Source: Luscinia megarhynchos
Taxonomy: Eukaryota; Chordata; Aves; Passeriformes; Turdidae
Assembly (NCBI GenBank): GCA_034336665.1
Contig: CM067572.1
Location: 861,786-925,785 of the forward strand
Reading direction: 5' to 3'
DNA length: 64,000 bases
Under the pieces are notes generated by a model that had not been told where the DNA came from, did not search any database, and saw only the letters and a list, made by a program, of their open reading frames with translations. The translations under genes and the position numbers were made by a program. This document shows positions 12,130-23,322 of the stretch, one piece after another. Numbering within the stretch: position 1 is the stretch's first letter; the number at the start of each line of letters is the position of its first letter.

Positions 12130-13590
12130 GGTCGCTCCGCGGGCCCGGGGATATTTATTGCCGTTTGCCTGACATGCCACACCGGCAATAAAACGTCTGT
12201 GCAGGGTCGGAGGTATTTTCTTGGGCCATTTGGAGGCCGGGTCTCTCCTTTCACTCCCTGTGGTCCTTTGAAGATGTTGTACCGCTCACGGCGCATTCAG
12301 AGTTGCAGGGGCAAAGGCAAAGGCTGAAGTTTCATTCCTGTCCTTATTCCCAATCACAGAACTGCCTTTTCTGTTAGAAATCCTCTACTGCGGGTGAAGG
12401 GAGGGATCAACCATAGGGGTTTTATAGAATGGGGAAATGCGGCTTCTCCCCCAGCCAGCCCAGCCCAGAGCTGCAGAAATTTGTCTCTGCTCCTATTCCT
12501 GCTTTTCCAATAGCCAGGCCTCCCACAGAGACAGGATCTGCAACCTCTCAAGCCCTGCACAGATGGAAAGCACAGCTTTGAACTGAACGGGGCTCTTCTG
12601 AGGGGGGAGGTGTGCTGGTGGGTTGGTTTTTTTTAAAGATAAGCCCTGCGTGATAAGGAAAACAGCATTAACAAACAATTACAGGACCTGACCCTCAAGA
12701 AATCATTTGTCACTGCAACCCAAATCCATGTGAGGGAACGACACACGGCTCACATTCGCCCACACCTCACCTCTGCTTGCTAGAAATGCAGCATTTGGCT
12801 TCCTGAGACTTCTCTCTCAGCCTTACCGTGGATTTTTGTGATAAATCCTCCTGTGACTCATCTACAGAACAGAAGTGTGAAGTCCAGAATTATATTTAAT
12901 TATTACAGAAAATAAATCAGAAATGTACAATGATGCCCAGTTTGGAAAAGCTCCTCCTACTCCCCAGACCTAGGAACAGGAACTCCTATAAACCCCTACG
13001 AGAAGTGGATTTTTGAATAGAACTTTGGGGTTAAAATTCAGCTTTGAGTTTTGCTCTGGAGGTGCCACAGCCAACCCCAACCCCCTGAGTGTCCCAGAAC
13101 CACAGTGCTGGCTCATCCCTTCGCTGTCCTAGGCGTAAACCCAGAATCTTTTCCAGTTTTCCATTTTCCAGCAGGCACAGACCCTGCTTTGCTGCCCCAG
13201 AGCTGCCTCCTCTCCCCCACGCTGGGTTCCAAAACACTGCAGGTATTTCACAGCTCACTGCTCCCCAGCACCAGCCTCACCCCGGGAGGACCAGGAACAA
13301 AAGGAGTAAAGAACCACTAACATCCATTCTTATCCAAGGAAACTGGTTTTTTTAAGGATCTCAAGAGTCACAACTTTGCCCTGAAGTCAGTAGAGAAAAT
13401 GATGAAGTAGCAACTAATTGCCAGACAAGTAGTGCCCAATTAAGGTTTTTTTGCAGCTAACTCTTCTCCCCAGTGCTTCACTAGAAAGCAATCACACAGA
13501 AAAGAAAATCTGTAAAATACGGCACTTTAAATAAATATTTCGACTGTGGGAGGTTGAACAAGGGTCAAGGGCTTGGTATATAAAACATGT
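12130..13590. other. Intergenic, nothing recognised
   Basis: About 1.4 kb between the CpG-island minisatellite and the putative 3' end of C3orf33. No conserved frame with splice sites, RNA gene or repeat tail was recognised. Confidence 0.5.
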
Positions 13591-14439
13591 AACAACGAAC
13601 GTAGGAAATTCAATCTTTATTCTGAGAATATTTACAACATAAATAGTAATACACTCATACTTCAGATGTGTATCAAAAATAAAGCAAGAATTTAAGTTCT
13701 TAGCACAGTCTGATCTTCTTTGTCAAATTTCATGTTGAAGTTTTATATTCATCTAATTTTAGGCACTTACAGAACCATCAGAAAGAAACAACACAGGTTT
13801 TTCTTCTCTAAATTGAAGTTGTCTTTGAAAAATTTGGAATCCTGACATTACATTCTTTGATACACCAAATGATGTTTTCTTCCCCGGAGGAACTTTAGTT
13901 ATTACAACCTTATCAGCTTTTTAAGATCAGCCATAACAAATCACCTTTTATATCACTAACAATGCAACCTATTATTCAAGATGAATGAGTTTTAAACCAC
14001 AAATTACATCAAGAAGTAGTCTAAGAACAGGACTCAAACAGAAAGGGTGTGTTTAAACCCAGCCCAGGAGCTCTGTACAGGCCTGACAGGGGGTTTCTGC
14101 CCAGCGTGGGCTCGGCAGCAATGGCACATTGCAGAGGTGTGAAGGGGCTCTGCCCCTCAAACCTGCACTGGAGCACAGCTGGGAGGAGTTCAGCAGGTGG
14201 GAAACTGGAAAACTAATCTGGGACACCACTGTGGGGAAGTTTGGCACCAGAACATTTTCACTGGTGGCCTCATGCTCTACTGAACTTCAATCCCACTTGG
14301 GTTGTGATAAAGGATATATTCTAAATAACCATGAACTGGGGGTTTGTATTCTGTGTAACCCATGAACTGTGGGGTTTGTGCTCGAGACAGGGACCCTCAA
14401 CATCACAACACAACTCGGGGAACTGCACTCCCCACCTCT
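13590..14439 (-). other. C3orf33: Probable 3' UTR of C3orf33
   Basis: Mostly AT-rich sequence between the stop codon and a minus-strand AATAAA at 13621-13616. No competing coding frame was seen. The exact cleavage site is inferred. Confidence 0.45.
13616..13621 (-). terminator. C3orf33: Candidate C3orf33 polyadenylation signal
   Basis: TTTATT on the plus strand reads AATAAA on the minus strand, 819 nt past the C3orf33 stop. It is the nearest canonical hexamer I found downstream of the stop. Confidence 0.45.
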
Positions 14440-14712
14440 TCACCTCTCAGCAGAGCCTCTAACCGAGCTCACAAACTCCTTCAGCCTCTGCAGGAATTTG
14501 TTGCTGCTGATGCGCTCCTGGAGTGCTTCAGAGTAGCTCTGCTCCTTCCATATGCCTTTATGTTTCCTCACAGCCTTTAGCTCCGCCCGGAGGAGCCTTT
14601 TCTGCAGTTTCCAGTAGAGGCGGGAGTGGTGGGGCAGCCCCTCAATCTGGGCTGCTCTGGCCAGCCCTTGCCTCAACAGCTCTTCGTTCAAGCACGTGCT
14701 GAGAATCCAACC
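14440..14712 (-). CDS. C3orf33: C3orf33 exon 5 (terminal)
   Basis: Acceptor GTTTGTACAG, then 90 codons and a stop. It encodes GWILSTCLNEELLRQGLA, a basic helical stretch (YWKLQKRLLRAELKAVRKHK) and a short tail ending VRGSAER. The tail is shorter than the mammalian one. Confidence 0.92.
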   Translation of the reverse strand, partial: GWILSTCLNEELLRQGLARAAQIEGLPHHSRLYWKLQKRLLRAELKAVRKHKGIWKEQSYSEALQERISSNKFLQRLKEFVSSVRGSAER

Positions 14713-14875
14713 CTGTACAAACCACAATGAACAGATATTCACCACTAAAACTGGGCTGTTTGGGGTTTGGTGTGAGCTCCCTCCGAGGCACCAGCTTTAC
14801 TCACGGCTGTATCTACACCCTGGCAGAAGTTAGAAGTGAAGAGGAATCCAGGTGATTTAAAAGCCAACGCCAGTG

Positions 14876-15045
14876 TGAGGGTGGGCAGGCCCTGGCACAG
14901 AGAAGCTGTGGCTGCCCCTGGATCCCTGAAGTGTCCAAGGCCAGGCTGGACAGGGCTTGGAGCAGCCTGGGCTGTCCCTGCCCATGGGCTGGGACTGGAT
15001 GCTCTAAGTCCCTTCCAACCCAAACCAGGCTGGGATTCTATGATG
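14876..15045 (+). mobile_element. CR1 LINE 3' tail
   Basis: Plus-oriented CR1 end with CTGGATCCCTGAAGTGTCCA, GGGCTTGGAGCAGCCTGGGC and CCTTCCAACCCAAACCAGGC, closing near a diverged ATTCTATGATGC. It is 5'-truncated and sits in C3orf33 intron 4, antisense to the gene. Confidence 0.85.
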
Positions 15046-15312
15046 CAAGGCATTTGTGAGGGAACACTGGATAACAAACATCAGGCTAATCAGAACTACA
15101 GCATGCCTTTTTGGCACTGGCAGAGAAACACATTCCTGCCATGAATCAGTCTGAAAAACTGCTCCTGCAATCAGACTTGCAAATGCAACATTTAAAATTC
15201 ACACCAGGGAGGATAAATCATAAACAATAACATTTGTTAAATGTACTGAGATAACTGTGTGACTAGAGTCGCATCTAAAACTGCAGATAAGAGCCAGGCT
15301 TTGTGTCTGTAC

Positions 15313-15473
15313 CTTATGGACTAGAACGAGGCAGTCCAGGGCCGAGCTGTCCCTCCCCAGGAGCTGGAACCACAGGGGCTGTTTGGGGAGCAGCTCCCTC
15401 TGCAGCCAGGCTGTGGCACCTGGAGCCAGCTCCACCCCGGCCAGGCGGATCAGCAGGAGCCCCTCTGGCTGCC
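15313..15473 (-). CDS. C3orf33: C3orf33 exon 4
   Basis: Starts after TTTCTTTGCAG and ends AAG|GTACAG. Fifty-three codons after the split Trp encode GLLLIRLAGVELAPGA and LWFQLLGRDSSALDC, matching the family's second beta-rich block. Confidence 0.92.
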
Positions 15474-16157
15474 CTGCAAAGAAAGGGACAAATCTGCTGC
15501 TGGGGGAAAGCTCAGGCTTTGCACAGACCCTCAGCTGTTGGTAATGAATTGGTTCCTGCAGACTAGAGGAATTCCTTTTAGTTCCTCAAAGCAAACAGGA
15601 ATTTCGTCTCATCTCTTCTTCAGGGAAAAAAATATAAATGCAAGATTGCCTAATTCAGAATGAGTTTTGGTTTATTTTGCATGCAAAGAAAAAGATCTGC
15701 TCCCACCCTCAGTCCCTGTCCTCCATGCAAAGGGGCAGGAGCATCAGCACCTGCTGGTATCTGCACAGCCAGTGTGAGAGTCACACACCTGATGGACAGT
15801 TTGTTTCTGACAACAGAACTGTCCTCAAAAATGAGTGTCTGCAAAAAAAAACCCAACAGAGGCTTTTTGCCAGGAATAAGATGAGCTGCGCAAGCAGAAG
15901 CATTGCCTGAGTGCTCACTTCTGCTGCTGGAAAATATCACAGCAACTGTGAGGATGAACACAAACACTGCAGTGACAAACTCTGCACGGGTCTCCTCATG
16001 TCTTTTATTGCCCAGTTTCCCACCTGCAAAGCACAGAAAGACCAAAAGGCAGAGCTGGAAATGTGCCTCAGCCCTTCCTCTCAAGCTTGCAGCCACTCTA
16101 AGAGCAGCACATTTCATTTCTGCCCTTGCTCTTCACACCCTTTTCCTCATTACTCAC

Positions 16158-16311
16158 ATTTTCTCTGGATGGCTGTGAAGAAAGGAATGCTGATGGGAAT
16201 GTGCTCAACTTCCAGGCCCTCCTCTGTGATGTGATGTAACTTCCCTCTCAGTTTCACATTCTTTTCTACGAACTCCACAGGTATTTCCAAAGGACTTACG
16301 AACTTTGTTGT
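16158..16311 (-). CDS. C3orf33: C3orf33 exon 3
   Basis: Acceptor CATCAATAG, then 51 codons plus one base, donor AAAT|GTGAGT. It encodes TTKFVSPLEIPVEFVEK and EHIPISIPFFTAIQRK, the best conserved part of the family. The final T joins GG of exon 4 to make Trp, as in mammals. Confidence 0.92.
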
Positions 16312-17948
16312 CTATTGATGGAAGAGAAAGACAAAATTTTAAGAAAAATATAGAGCAGTTACAGCTGCACTAAATCCAACTTCTTAAAGCAGTTTGGGAA
16401 ATTACACCTCCATTATTAGACACCATGGGCAAGTAAATATAGACAAATATTTAATAGTGATCAGCTGCAGAGGCTGTGCCAGCCTCTCCACACTTATCAT
16501 TTCCCCTGGTTTACAGGGCTTGCAATGTCAGTGTGGACGTAAAAACCAGGTTTAGAGAAAGAACAGAAACTGCCACTTTCCCAGCAATGCCTATTGAAGT
16601 TCACTTGATTCCCCGAGAAAAGAGTGTTTTAGAAACAGCCTGAATGGGGCTGGGATGGGGGTGAAAGGAAGAGGACAGACAGGCTGAAAACAAAGGCAGA
16701 GCAGAGAGGGCAGAAACAACCCCGCCTTTGATGCCAGAGGCAACCAGGAGAGGGACAAAGGCAGGTGAACAGCTTTGAGGAGATCACAAGAAGATTAAAT
16801 TTGATACTACAGCCTGGGAGGATCCAAAGGGGATGGTTATGTGATCACACAGGAAAATCAAGCTGAGCAGCAGCAAAAACTTGGGCCGTGGTACAGGAAT
16901 GGAGCAGCCACAGGTTTGGGGTGAGGGAGAAGGACACGTGAGACCCCAATGAATAAGGACCCCAAAATTTCAGACACTGGGGTCTCATTGTAAGAGGCCA
17001 TAGCAGAGCACTGACCTACTTCTCCAGAGCTGTGAAACCCACTGAGCACTGATGTACAGCTGCTGAAAAATAAACCCCCAAAACACCACGACTAGAGATG
17101 TGTGTCCTGTGTGTTATTTACTCAGCAAACCTCCTCTCGGTCCATAGGGCCTCCCACTGGGAACACGGGAATTTGGGACCTTGCAGGCAGGAGGCCTGGA
17201 GGTTTTTAGGAACAAAAGTTGTTCAAAGCTGATCTCATTTGCTCTGGAAGCTCCACCAGCCAGGTTAATGTATGCACAGACCCTTGGACCAAAACCAACC
17301 AAACAAAAAACTGAGAAAAAGAATTTGTAGTTCCAGTTTTCTGGTAGGATTTTAAAGTAAAAACTCCAGATGTTCTCTTGTATCATTTGGAATTGTGCAG
17401 GGGGAGGATGAAGGTGACTGTGGTTTTTGAAGCAGCTGGATCCCTGTGGGAGCACAGTGGAGGTTCAGCTTCCCCAGGAGTGAGCAGTGTGGTGTTAGCC
17501 CAGCGTGATCTGACCATCCTGGGAGTGAGGGAAGATTTGGGCGATGTTAAAAGCATTCAGAAGCAGTTCTATGTGTGGAAGGACAGAGAACACTCCAGGC
17601 AAGTGGCTGTTTCAGCTCTGTTTGGACAAGGGAGGGTGGTCGAGCTGCACAGTGGGACAGGCAGAGGGACCATTACCCCTCCCAGGGGAACAGGAACAGG
17701 TGAGAACAAGGGACCCGTGCAAATGCCACAGGACAGTGACACCCAGCCCCTCAAGACCTGGATCACACTTCGCTGGTTTTTCCACTTGTTAATCAGTAGC
17801 TGCAGCAGGACCGTTATGATTAAGCAATCGCATTGTGAACCTTGCACGCCTGGCTAATCTTTAGTTTTAAGGCAAAGGGAAGACAATGCCAAGATGAATG
17901 GGCTGTCTGGAGCCACCAGGAGCGGAGGCAGCCGGGCTGAGCAGTGGG

Positions 17949-18000
17949 ACCACTGACCACTGACCCACTGACCACTGACCCACGGACCACTGACCACCCA
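17949..18000. repeat. Short tandem repeat, ACCACTGACCC type
   Basis: About five short units of GACCACTGACCCAC in C3orf33 intron 2. A simple minisatellite. Confidence 0.8.
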
Positions 18001-18289
18001 GGCCAAAGGGACCCTTTGGGTCTCAGACAGGGAAGATTTGGGCCTGCGGACTGACCAGCACGAGAAACCACACACAGCCAACACAGAGGGGGCGGAGTCC
18101 GAACTGATAAAAAGTGATGGAATTCCTAAGCAGTGAAAACTGATGCTTTGTTAAAATACATAAATAATGCGAAGTACTGAGGAGTGGGGAGCCTTTCACA
18201 GGAAGCACCGGCTCCTGCTTTGGGCAAAGCAGAACTAAACACGGGAACGCTTTAGCGGTGCCTACGGAGCAGCCGCGGGCTGTGAGGGA

Positions 18290-18612
18290 AGGGAAGGCAG
18301 GGCCGGGCTGACCCCGGTCCTGAGGGGCCGTGCCGGGCTGACCCCGGTCCGGAGGGGCCGTGCTGGGCTGATCCCGGTCCGGAGGGGCCGTGCTGGGCTG
18401 ATCCCGGTCCGGAGGGGCCGTGCCGGGCTCCCCTGCATTCCCCAGGCCCGTCTCGGGCTCTCCCCGGTTCTCAGCAGCCGTACCGGCTCTCCCCGGTCCT
18501 GAGCGGCCGTGCTGGGCTCCCCTGCATTCCCCAGGCCCGTCCCGGGCTCTCCCCGGTTCCGAGCAGCCGCACCGGGCTCTCCCCGGTTCCCCCGCTCCCG
18601 TGCCGCCTCCCC
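18290..18612. repeat. GC-rich minisatellite in C3orf33 intron 2
   Basis: Four 30-bp units (GGGCTGACCCCGGTCCGGAG plus GGGCCGTGCC) are followed by two larger units of about 90 bp that each carry CTCCCCTGCATTCCCCAGGC and CGGGCTCTCCCCGGTTC. The array ends about 30 bp from the exon 2 donor. Confidence 0.85.
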
Positions 18613-18640
18613 CGCATCCCGGGCCCGGCCCCGCACTCAC

Positions 18641-18700
18641 CACGCGGAGGCTCCGCGCCAGCAGCAGCACCCCGGCCACGGCCGTGCCGGCGATCAGGCC
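18641..18700 (-). CDS. C3orf33: C3orf33 exon 2, membrane anchor
   Basis: Twenty codons in phase 0, preceded by CTCCTCCGCAG and followed by GTGAGT. They encode the hydrophobic segment GLIAGTAVAGVLLLARSLRV, which lines up with the single membrane segment of vertebrate C3orf33. Confidence 0.9.
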
Positions 18701-18789
18701 CTGCGGAGGAGAACGGGGCTCAGCCGGGCCCAGCCGGGCCCTCCCGGCCCGGTGCCCGCCCGGCCCCGCTGCCCGCCCGGCCCCGGTAC

Positions 18790-18885
18790 CCGCAGCAGCC
18801 CCAGGTGCGCGTCCGCCCACTCGGAGAGCCGGGCCAGGGCCAGCGCGGCGCGCTCCGAGCCGCCGCCATCGCCGCGCTCCGGCAT
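18790..18885 (-). CDS. C3orf33: C3orf33 exon 1
   Basis: Thirty-two codons, from MPERGDGGGSERAAL to GLLR, ending at donor CGG|GTACCG. The start has G at -3. The same frame stays open upstream for about 70 codons, but those come from the ACGGGG repeat in the promoter, so I chose the first ATG next to the conserved LSEWADAHLGLLR segment. Confidence 0.85.
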
Positions 18886-18911
18886 CGCCGCGGGCCGAGC
18901 GCCCCCGCGGG

Positions 18912-19165
18912 CCCGGAGCAACGGGGAGCGAACCGCGGGGAGCGAACCGCGGGGGGCAAAACAACGGGGAACAAAACAACGGGGAACAACGGGGAGCAAA
19001 CCGCGGGGAGCAAACAACGGGGAGCAAAACAACGGGGAGCGAACCGCGGGGAGCAACGGGGAACAACGGGGAGCGAACCGCGGGGAGCAAAACAACGGGG
19101 AACAACGGGGAACAAAACAACGGGGAGCAAAACAACGGGGAGCAAACCCCGGGGAACACCGCTAA
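18912..19165. repeat. Short-unit array at C3orf33 promoter
   Basis: Many 9-14-bp units of two kinds, AACAACGGGG and GAGCGAACCGCGGGG, begin about 27 bp upstream of the C3orf33 ATG and run about 250 bp. The array must lie in the 5' UTR or core promoter. G runs recur every 10 or so bases on the plus strand. Confidence 0.9.
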
Positions 19166-19194
19166 ACACAGCCCGCGGCCCCGCATCTGATTCA

Positions 19195-19445
19195 CCGGGC
19201 CGAGCAGCCCCGCCCGGGACAGCGCCAGGGATCCAGGGGCAGCCACAGCTGCTCCGGGCACCTGTGCCAGGGCTGCCACCCTGCCAGGGCACAATTCCTG
19301 CCCCGTGTCCCACCCAGCCCTGCCCTCTCTCCGTGTGGGAGCCGTTCCCTGTGTCCTGTCCCTCCAGGCCTTGTCCCGGTCCCTCTCCAGGCTCTGAAAG
19401 GGGCTCTGAGCTCTTCCTGCAGCCTTCCCTTCCCCAGACTGAACT
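19195..19445 (-). mobile_element. CR1 LINE fragment, minus orientation
   Basis: The reverse complement carries GAGCTCAGAGCCCCTTTCAG, GGAGGGACAGGACACAGGGA and AGCTGTGGCTGCCCCTGGAT in the same order as the plus-oriented copy at 62.2 kb. It sits just upstream of the C3orf33 promoter repeat. Confidence 0.85.
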
Positions 19446-20530
19446 CTGCAGTGAGCTCCTCAAACCTGTACCACAAGTCGTCTGACCCTTCAAATGTTCC
19501 TTTCTCCTTTCTCTTGACATTCTTGTTGTTTATTGGGGTTTTTTTTTTCTTCTTTTTTTTTATGTTAAAGATGTTTAAGTCCGCAATAATTCTAATGTTA
19601 AAAATCACTTTCAAACAGAGTTGGTAGGAAGAAAAGTAGCAAGATCAAAATTATATGTGTGCTCTTCAGCAGCCTGCTAAGGGGCTGCACAGCAGCATTT
19701 CCAACTTACAAAATGGTTACTTAAATTAAAAGCACTAATCCATAACTTGTTCCACCAGTTTGTAAAAGGACACAGTTGTTATTTCAGGCAACATACATAT
19801 TCCTACCGATTTGGAGTTTATGTGCAATTTTGATGTTGTTGAGATAATCCAATTATTGATAAGCAATCCTTAACCCACCTTTATTAGTGACAAGTTTCAC
19901 TGGCACTTTTAGAAATAGTGAAAAAAAGTTGCAAAGTAAAACTCAAATCTAATACACAGCAAGTTTAATTTCTCAGCTGCTTGAAGTTTTCCCTCACAAT
20001 CAGAAAAGTTAAAACAAGCCCTCTAGAGTGCACAAGATGCAATTAAATAAGCAGCCCATGGCTCCAGTGACGCTTCAGAACTGAAGTTTTTCCTCACAGA
20101 GCTAACACAGTGGAGATGGTGGGACAGAGGTGAAAGGTGCAGCCATAAATCTGATTTATTTTTGTGTTGGTTTTGTTATGCAGGGGGGAAAGTGAAAGCC
20201 GTTCAGCCCGGGCAGTACAACCCCTGTGACTTCACTCAGCAGGAGTGGTTTTGCTGTGCTGGAAGGGAAGTGGGAGGTGTGTCCCTCAAGGGAGAGGGAG
20301 GGACAGCGGACAGGAGAGAGTGTTCAGCGAACACAGGTCAGTGTTCTCTTCTTCTTGATGCCAAGGAGAGCATTCTGCACCCACCCACCCTCCAGGCACT
20401 CCAGAGTGCTGTTGGGTCACTTTTCAGCCAAAACACACAGCAGCAGATCCCAACCCCCCCCTCCCAGCCCAATCCTTCAAATATGGACAAGAAATGTGGC
20501 AGAGAAGCTCGAGCAGCTTTCCAAGGGATG
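19446..20530. other. Intergenic between C3orf33 and SLC33A1
   Basis: Moderately AT-rich sequence with a T-rich run near 19540-19560. No conserved frame or RNA gene was recognised. Part of it may be SLC33A1 3' UTR if the hexamer at 20155 is used. Confidence 0.45.
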
Positions 20531-21629
20531 TTTAATAGTTTTCCTGTTTAACACCGATGTTGCACACACACCCAGCGCCGGGTCCGGGTGCCTCTCCAGC
20601 ACCTGTGGGTCCCTAAGGCACTCAGGAGGGAGCTCAGGGGGAGAAATCCAGCGGGAATGCTTCCACCACATGGCACCAGCAGTGAATTCTGCAGCAGCTC
20701 TGCCCCCGCTTTGATTTGTGAGAGGGTGAGTCCTGCACCAGCTCCCTGGGAATTTGGCAACTTTGTCATCACCAGCTCACTCTTCTCACCCCCGCTGGGG
20801 GATGTCTCGGTGCTCCCACTGCTTTCCAGGATGGATTTTCAAATTTTAGTAATACAGTCTGGGAAACCACTGGATTGGTTCTCTCTCAACTCACCCCTTC
20901 CAAAGGCCCAAGTGCCCTCCCTTGGGAAGCACCTCCAGCTCCAGCTGCAGGACTCAAGGCTCAGAGGATTGTGCGTTACTCCAGTCCTACCTTACAGCAT
21001 TTTGCCGTCAAGAAAGTACCTTGAACGTAAATCAAACTGCCTTGAAACAGCGGAAATAAATTAAACAAATGTAATTTGCTTATAAAAATATTTTCTTATA
21101 AATCTTTAAAGCTTATAAAAGCCAGAAAATACATTTAAAAGAATCTCCGGAAGGTTTCATGCTTTGAGGCGTGGTTACAGTTCAGAAAGTGAGAAGCAGC
21201 AAAGCCCACAGACATCTCACACTGATCTTCCCACAAGGAATTCCACAGTACCGTGCTTAACCCCAGAGTCAGAATGCCTTGGGCATCCTTCCCTGGGTCA
21301 GCTGCCCTGTCAGATCATTTCTGTGTGAAAATAAAAGCTGGCACTCAGCTGGCAATGCTGCTGCCTCTGCAGCCAGGGCACGAGGAGCCTTCCCAGAGAT
21401 GCCCTGTGGAATCAGCAGCTCTGAGCCAGGGGGAAGCACGGAGCACTGAGGTGCTGCCTTAGCCATTCCTTCCTGAACTGACCCTGTGCTGTGGTGCCAC
21501 ACACAGCCCTGCCTCAGCCAGACCTCCCAGGCGTGGCACAGAACACCGAGATTCCGGGGTGCTGATTATGGGATATGTCTTTGTAATAAACTAAAACCAC
21601 CTTGCTGGTCCATCCAACAGCTAAGTGCA
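20531..21629 (-). other. SLC33A1: Possible SLC33A1 3' UTR
   Basis: No minus-strand AATAAA lies between 20160 and the stop codon. ATTAAA at 20536-20531 is the nearest variant hexamer. No coding frame was recognised on either strand. Confidence 0.35.
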
Positions 21630-21797
21630 TCAATTGCTCCTCTTGCACTTCCACGAAGACTGTCCTTCGTCCTGCAGCTTTTTGAATTTTGGTCCGAGGA
21701 AGAACCACCAGGCAAAGCCCAGGATGACACAGATGACAGACTCCACGTAGTACCCGTCCAGGGTGGTGACACAGGAACCCCCAGCTGCAGTGCACAG
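21630..21797 (-). CDS. SLC33A1: SLC33A1 exon 6 (terminal)
   Basis: Acceptor CTCTGTTTTAG, then 55 codons and TGA. It encodes GGSCVTTLDGYYVESVICV, the last membrane segment with FAWWFFLGPKFKKLQDEG, and the basic tail SSWKCKRSN. The frame has no Met near its start, so a simple ATG-to-stop scan misses it. Confidence 0.95.
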   Translation of the reverse strand: MCTAAGGSCVTTLDGYYVESVICVILGFAWWFFLGPKFKKLQDEGQSSWKCKRSN

Positions 21798-22044
21798 CTA
21801 AAACAGAGCACACAGTTAATGCACTGAGCACACTGCACTCCAGAGCTGCTGGGCCCCCCTGCTCCTGGGCAGCACTAATTGAGTGTTAAAAGTAATGAAG
21901 TACCAAACCTGTTCTGAACATGTGGGAAATGGAGCACAGAAAACACAAACAGCCCCACTGCCTGTGTGGGCCTGGAGGTGCAGCCACTGCTCCCAACCTC
22001 AGAGAAAGATGATTTCTTTCCTAGCCATCCTTGTGGACTCCCCA

Positions 22045-22187
22045 GACCTGGCAGTGCCCCAGGCCAGGCTGGACACTGGGGCTGGAGCAGCCTGGGACAG
22101 TGGAAGGTGTCCCTGCCATGGCAGGAGTGGCACTGGATGGGCTTTATGGTCCTTCCAACCCAAACCATTCCATGATTGTGATTCTGT
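22045..22187 (+). mobile_element. CR1 LINE 3' tail in SLC33A1 intron 5
   Basis: Carries CAGGCTGGACACTGGGGCTG, AGTGGAAGGTGTCCCTGCCA and CCTTCCAACCCAAACCATTC, the normal CR1 end. It is antisense to SLC33A1. Confidence 0.9.
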
Positions 22188-23322
22188 ACCTGGGAGAAAC
22201 ACACCCAGGAAGGTTTTGAACTGGAAGACAAACCCCCAGCATTCACAGGGTGATTGTACAGCCCAGGATTGTTTCTGCTATTGTTTGGCTTTCAACACTG
22301 CTCTAATCCCAGGATTAACCAATCCTCTGATCTGAGGCTCTGCCAGCATTTTCATTATTCTGAGACATGTCAAAATCAGATTAGGAATAAGAAGGGAGTG
22401 GTGGTGGTGGTGGAATGTCGGGAGGATGTGAGAAAAGACCAGAGGAGTGAGGTGAAGGAGGAAGGACTCAAGTTCAGTAGAGGCTGAGACACAAGGAACC
22501 TAATTAGTAACAAGCTAATGAGTGAGAGGCTGGGAAAGCATCAGCTGCAGCAGCAGCCTCCCCTCTGCACCAGCAAAATCTGCAGCTCCAGTTCAGTCAT
22601 GCTGGACTCCAAAACACTTTGATCACTTAGAGAACCTCCACATCCTAGGGCATCATGGCATTCAGGAGTGACAAAAAAACCCCAAACGTTTCCACTCTTC
22701 AGCCATGTCAAATGTCTCATTTGCTGTGAGGAGGTGAATTTGAAATGTTGCTTTCCCAGCACTTTTGTGTCCTGTTGTTTGATCTGTGTACAGCAAGCTC
22801 TTTGTTCTCTTCCACAGGGCTCCCAGAACTGGGCAGACAGCCAGTCCCACTTGACTTCACGGGGAAAGTGGACACCAATATCAGAGAGCAGAGCAGCATC
22901 TTGGAGAAGCTATCAAGGCAGGCAGATAAGAAGCCTCCAGGGAGATGGAAGAAAAACCTACCACAGAAATGGAGGGCCCTGGGGGACAGAGGCCCTGACT
23001 GCACAACTCAAACCCATCCCCACAGCCTCCTCACACTGCACAGAATGTGGCACCAGTCTGGTGCTTCCTCCCCAGCCCAGCACAGGAAGAAGGGCTCACT
23101 ACTCTGCAGCTGCAAACCCTGGGTAAGGGGTTGGTTATTCAGGCTGGGCAGGTGCAAACAGACTGGATTTTACCAGACAGGAAGAGGAGCTCCAGCAGTG
23201 AGAATTTTTAAGCACAAGCTATACATTGTGAATCTTTCCAAAGGCAAAAAACAAAAAAAAAAATGCTACAAGAAGCCATTTAATTGAGAGATTGAGCAGA
23301 GACCCCCCAGCCCCAGACTCAC

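Larger units (their letters stand above)
10480..12130. promoter_or_regulatory. CpG island, probable promoter of the minus-strand gene at 1050-1167
   Basis: A dense GC and CpG-rich block between AT-richer flanks. On the minus strand a strong donor (GCGGCCGCG|GTGAGT, exon end 10869) could close a noncoding first exon. Joined to the acceptor at 1167 it would make a 5' UTR, because the spliced frame meets TGA in exon 2. The block contains a three-copy repeat and a long minisatellite, annotated separately. The promoter role is inferred from CpG content and position; no TATA box was seen. Confidence 0.5.
13590..18885 (-). other. C3orf33: C3orf33 gene locus (five coding exons, 247 aa)
   Basis: Minus-strand gene with coding exons 18885-18790, 18700-18641, 16311-16158, 15473-15313 and 14712-14440. 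All junctions are GT-AG and reading phase is conserved throughout. The protein has a short acidic and Ala-rich N-terminus, a WADAHLGLLR segment, one hydrophobic anchor at about residues 33-49 (GLIAGTAVAGVLLLARS), then a globular part with FVEKNVKLRGKLHHITEEGL, EHIPISIPF and LNEELLRQGLA, like the SNase/OB-like core of the vertebrate C3orf33 family. The family has been reported as an AP-1/ERK modulator and, as I recall, as an inner-mitochondrial-membrane subdomain organiser; neither role can be read from sequence. It lacks about 45 C-terminal residues relative to the human protein as I remember it. Intron 1 is only 89 bp. A minus-strand AATAAA at 13621-13616 gives a plausible 3' UTR of about 0.8 kb. 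Confidence 0.9.

Noticed and set aside
16590..17110. Possible solo LTR in C3orf33 intron 2 (AATAAACCCCC followed by a GT-rich stretch)
   Set aside because: Only one copy, and I could not define ends or a relative in the window.
18023..19520. Long minus-strand frames of 266 and 423 codons across C3orf33 exons 1-2
   Set aside because: They are out of frame with the conserved exons and stay open because of the promoter repeat and GC content.
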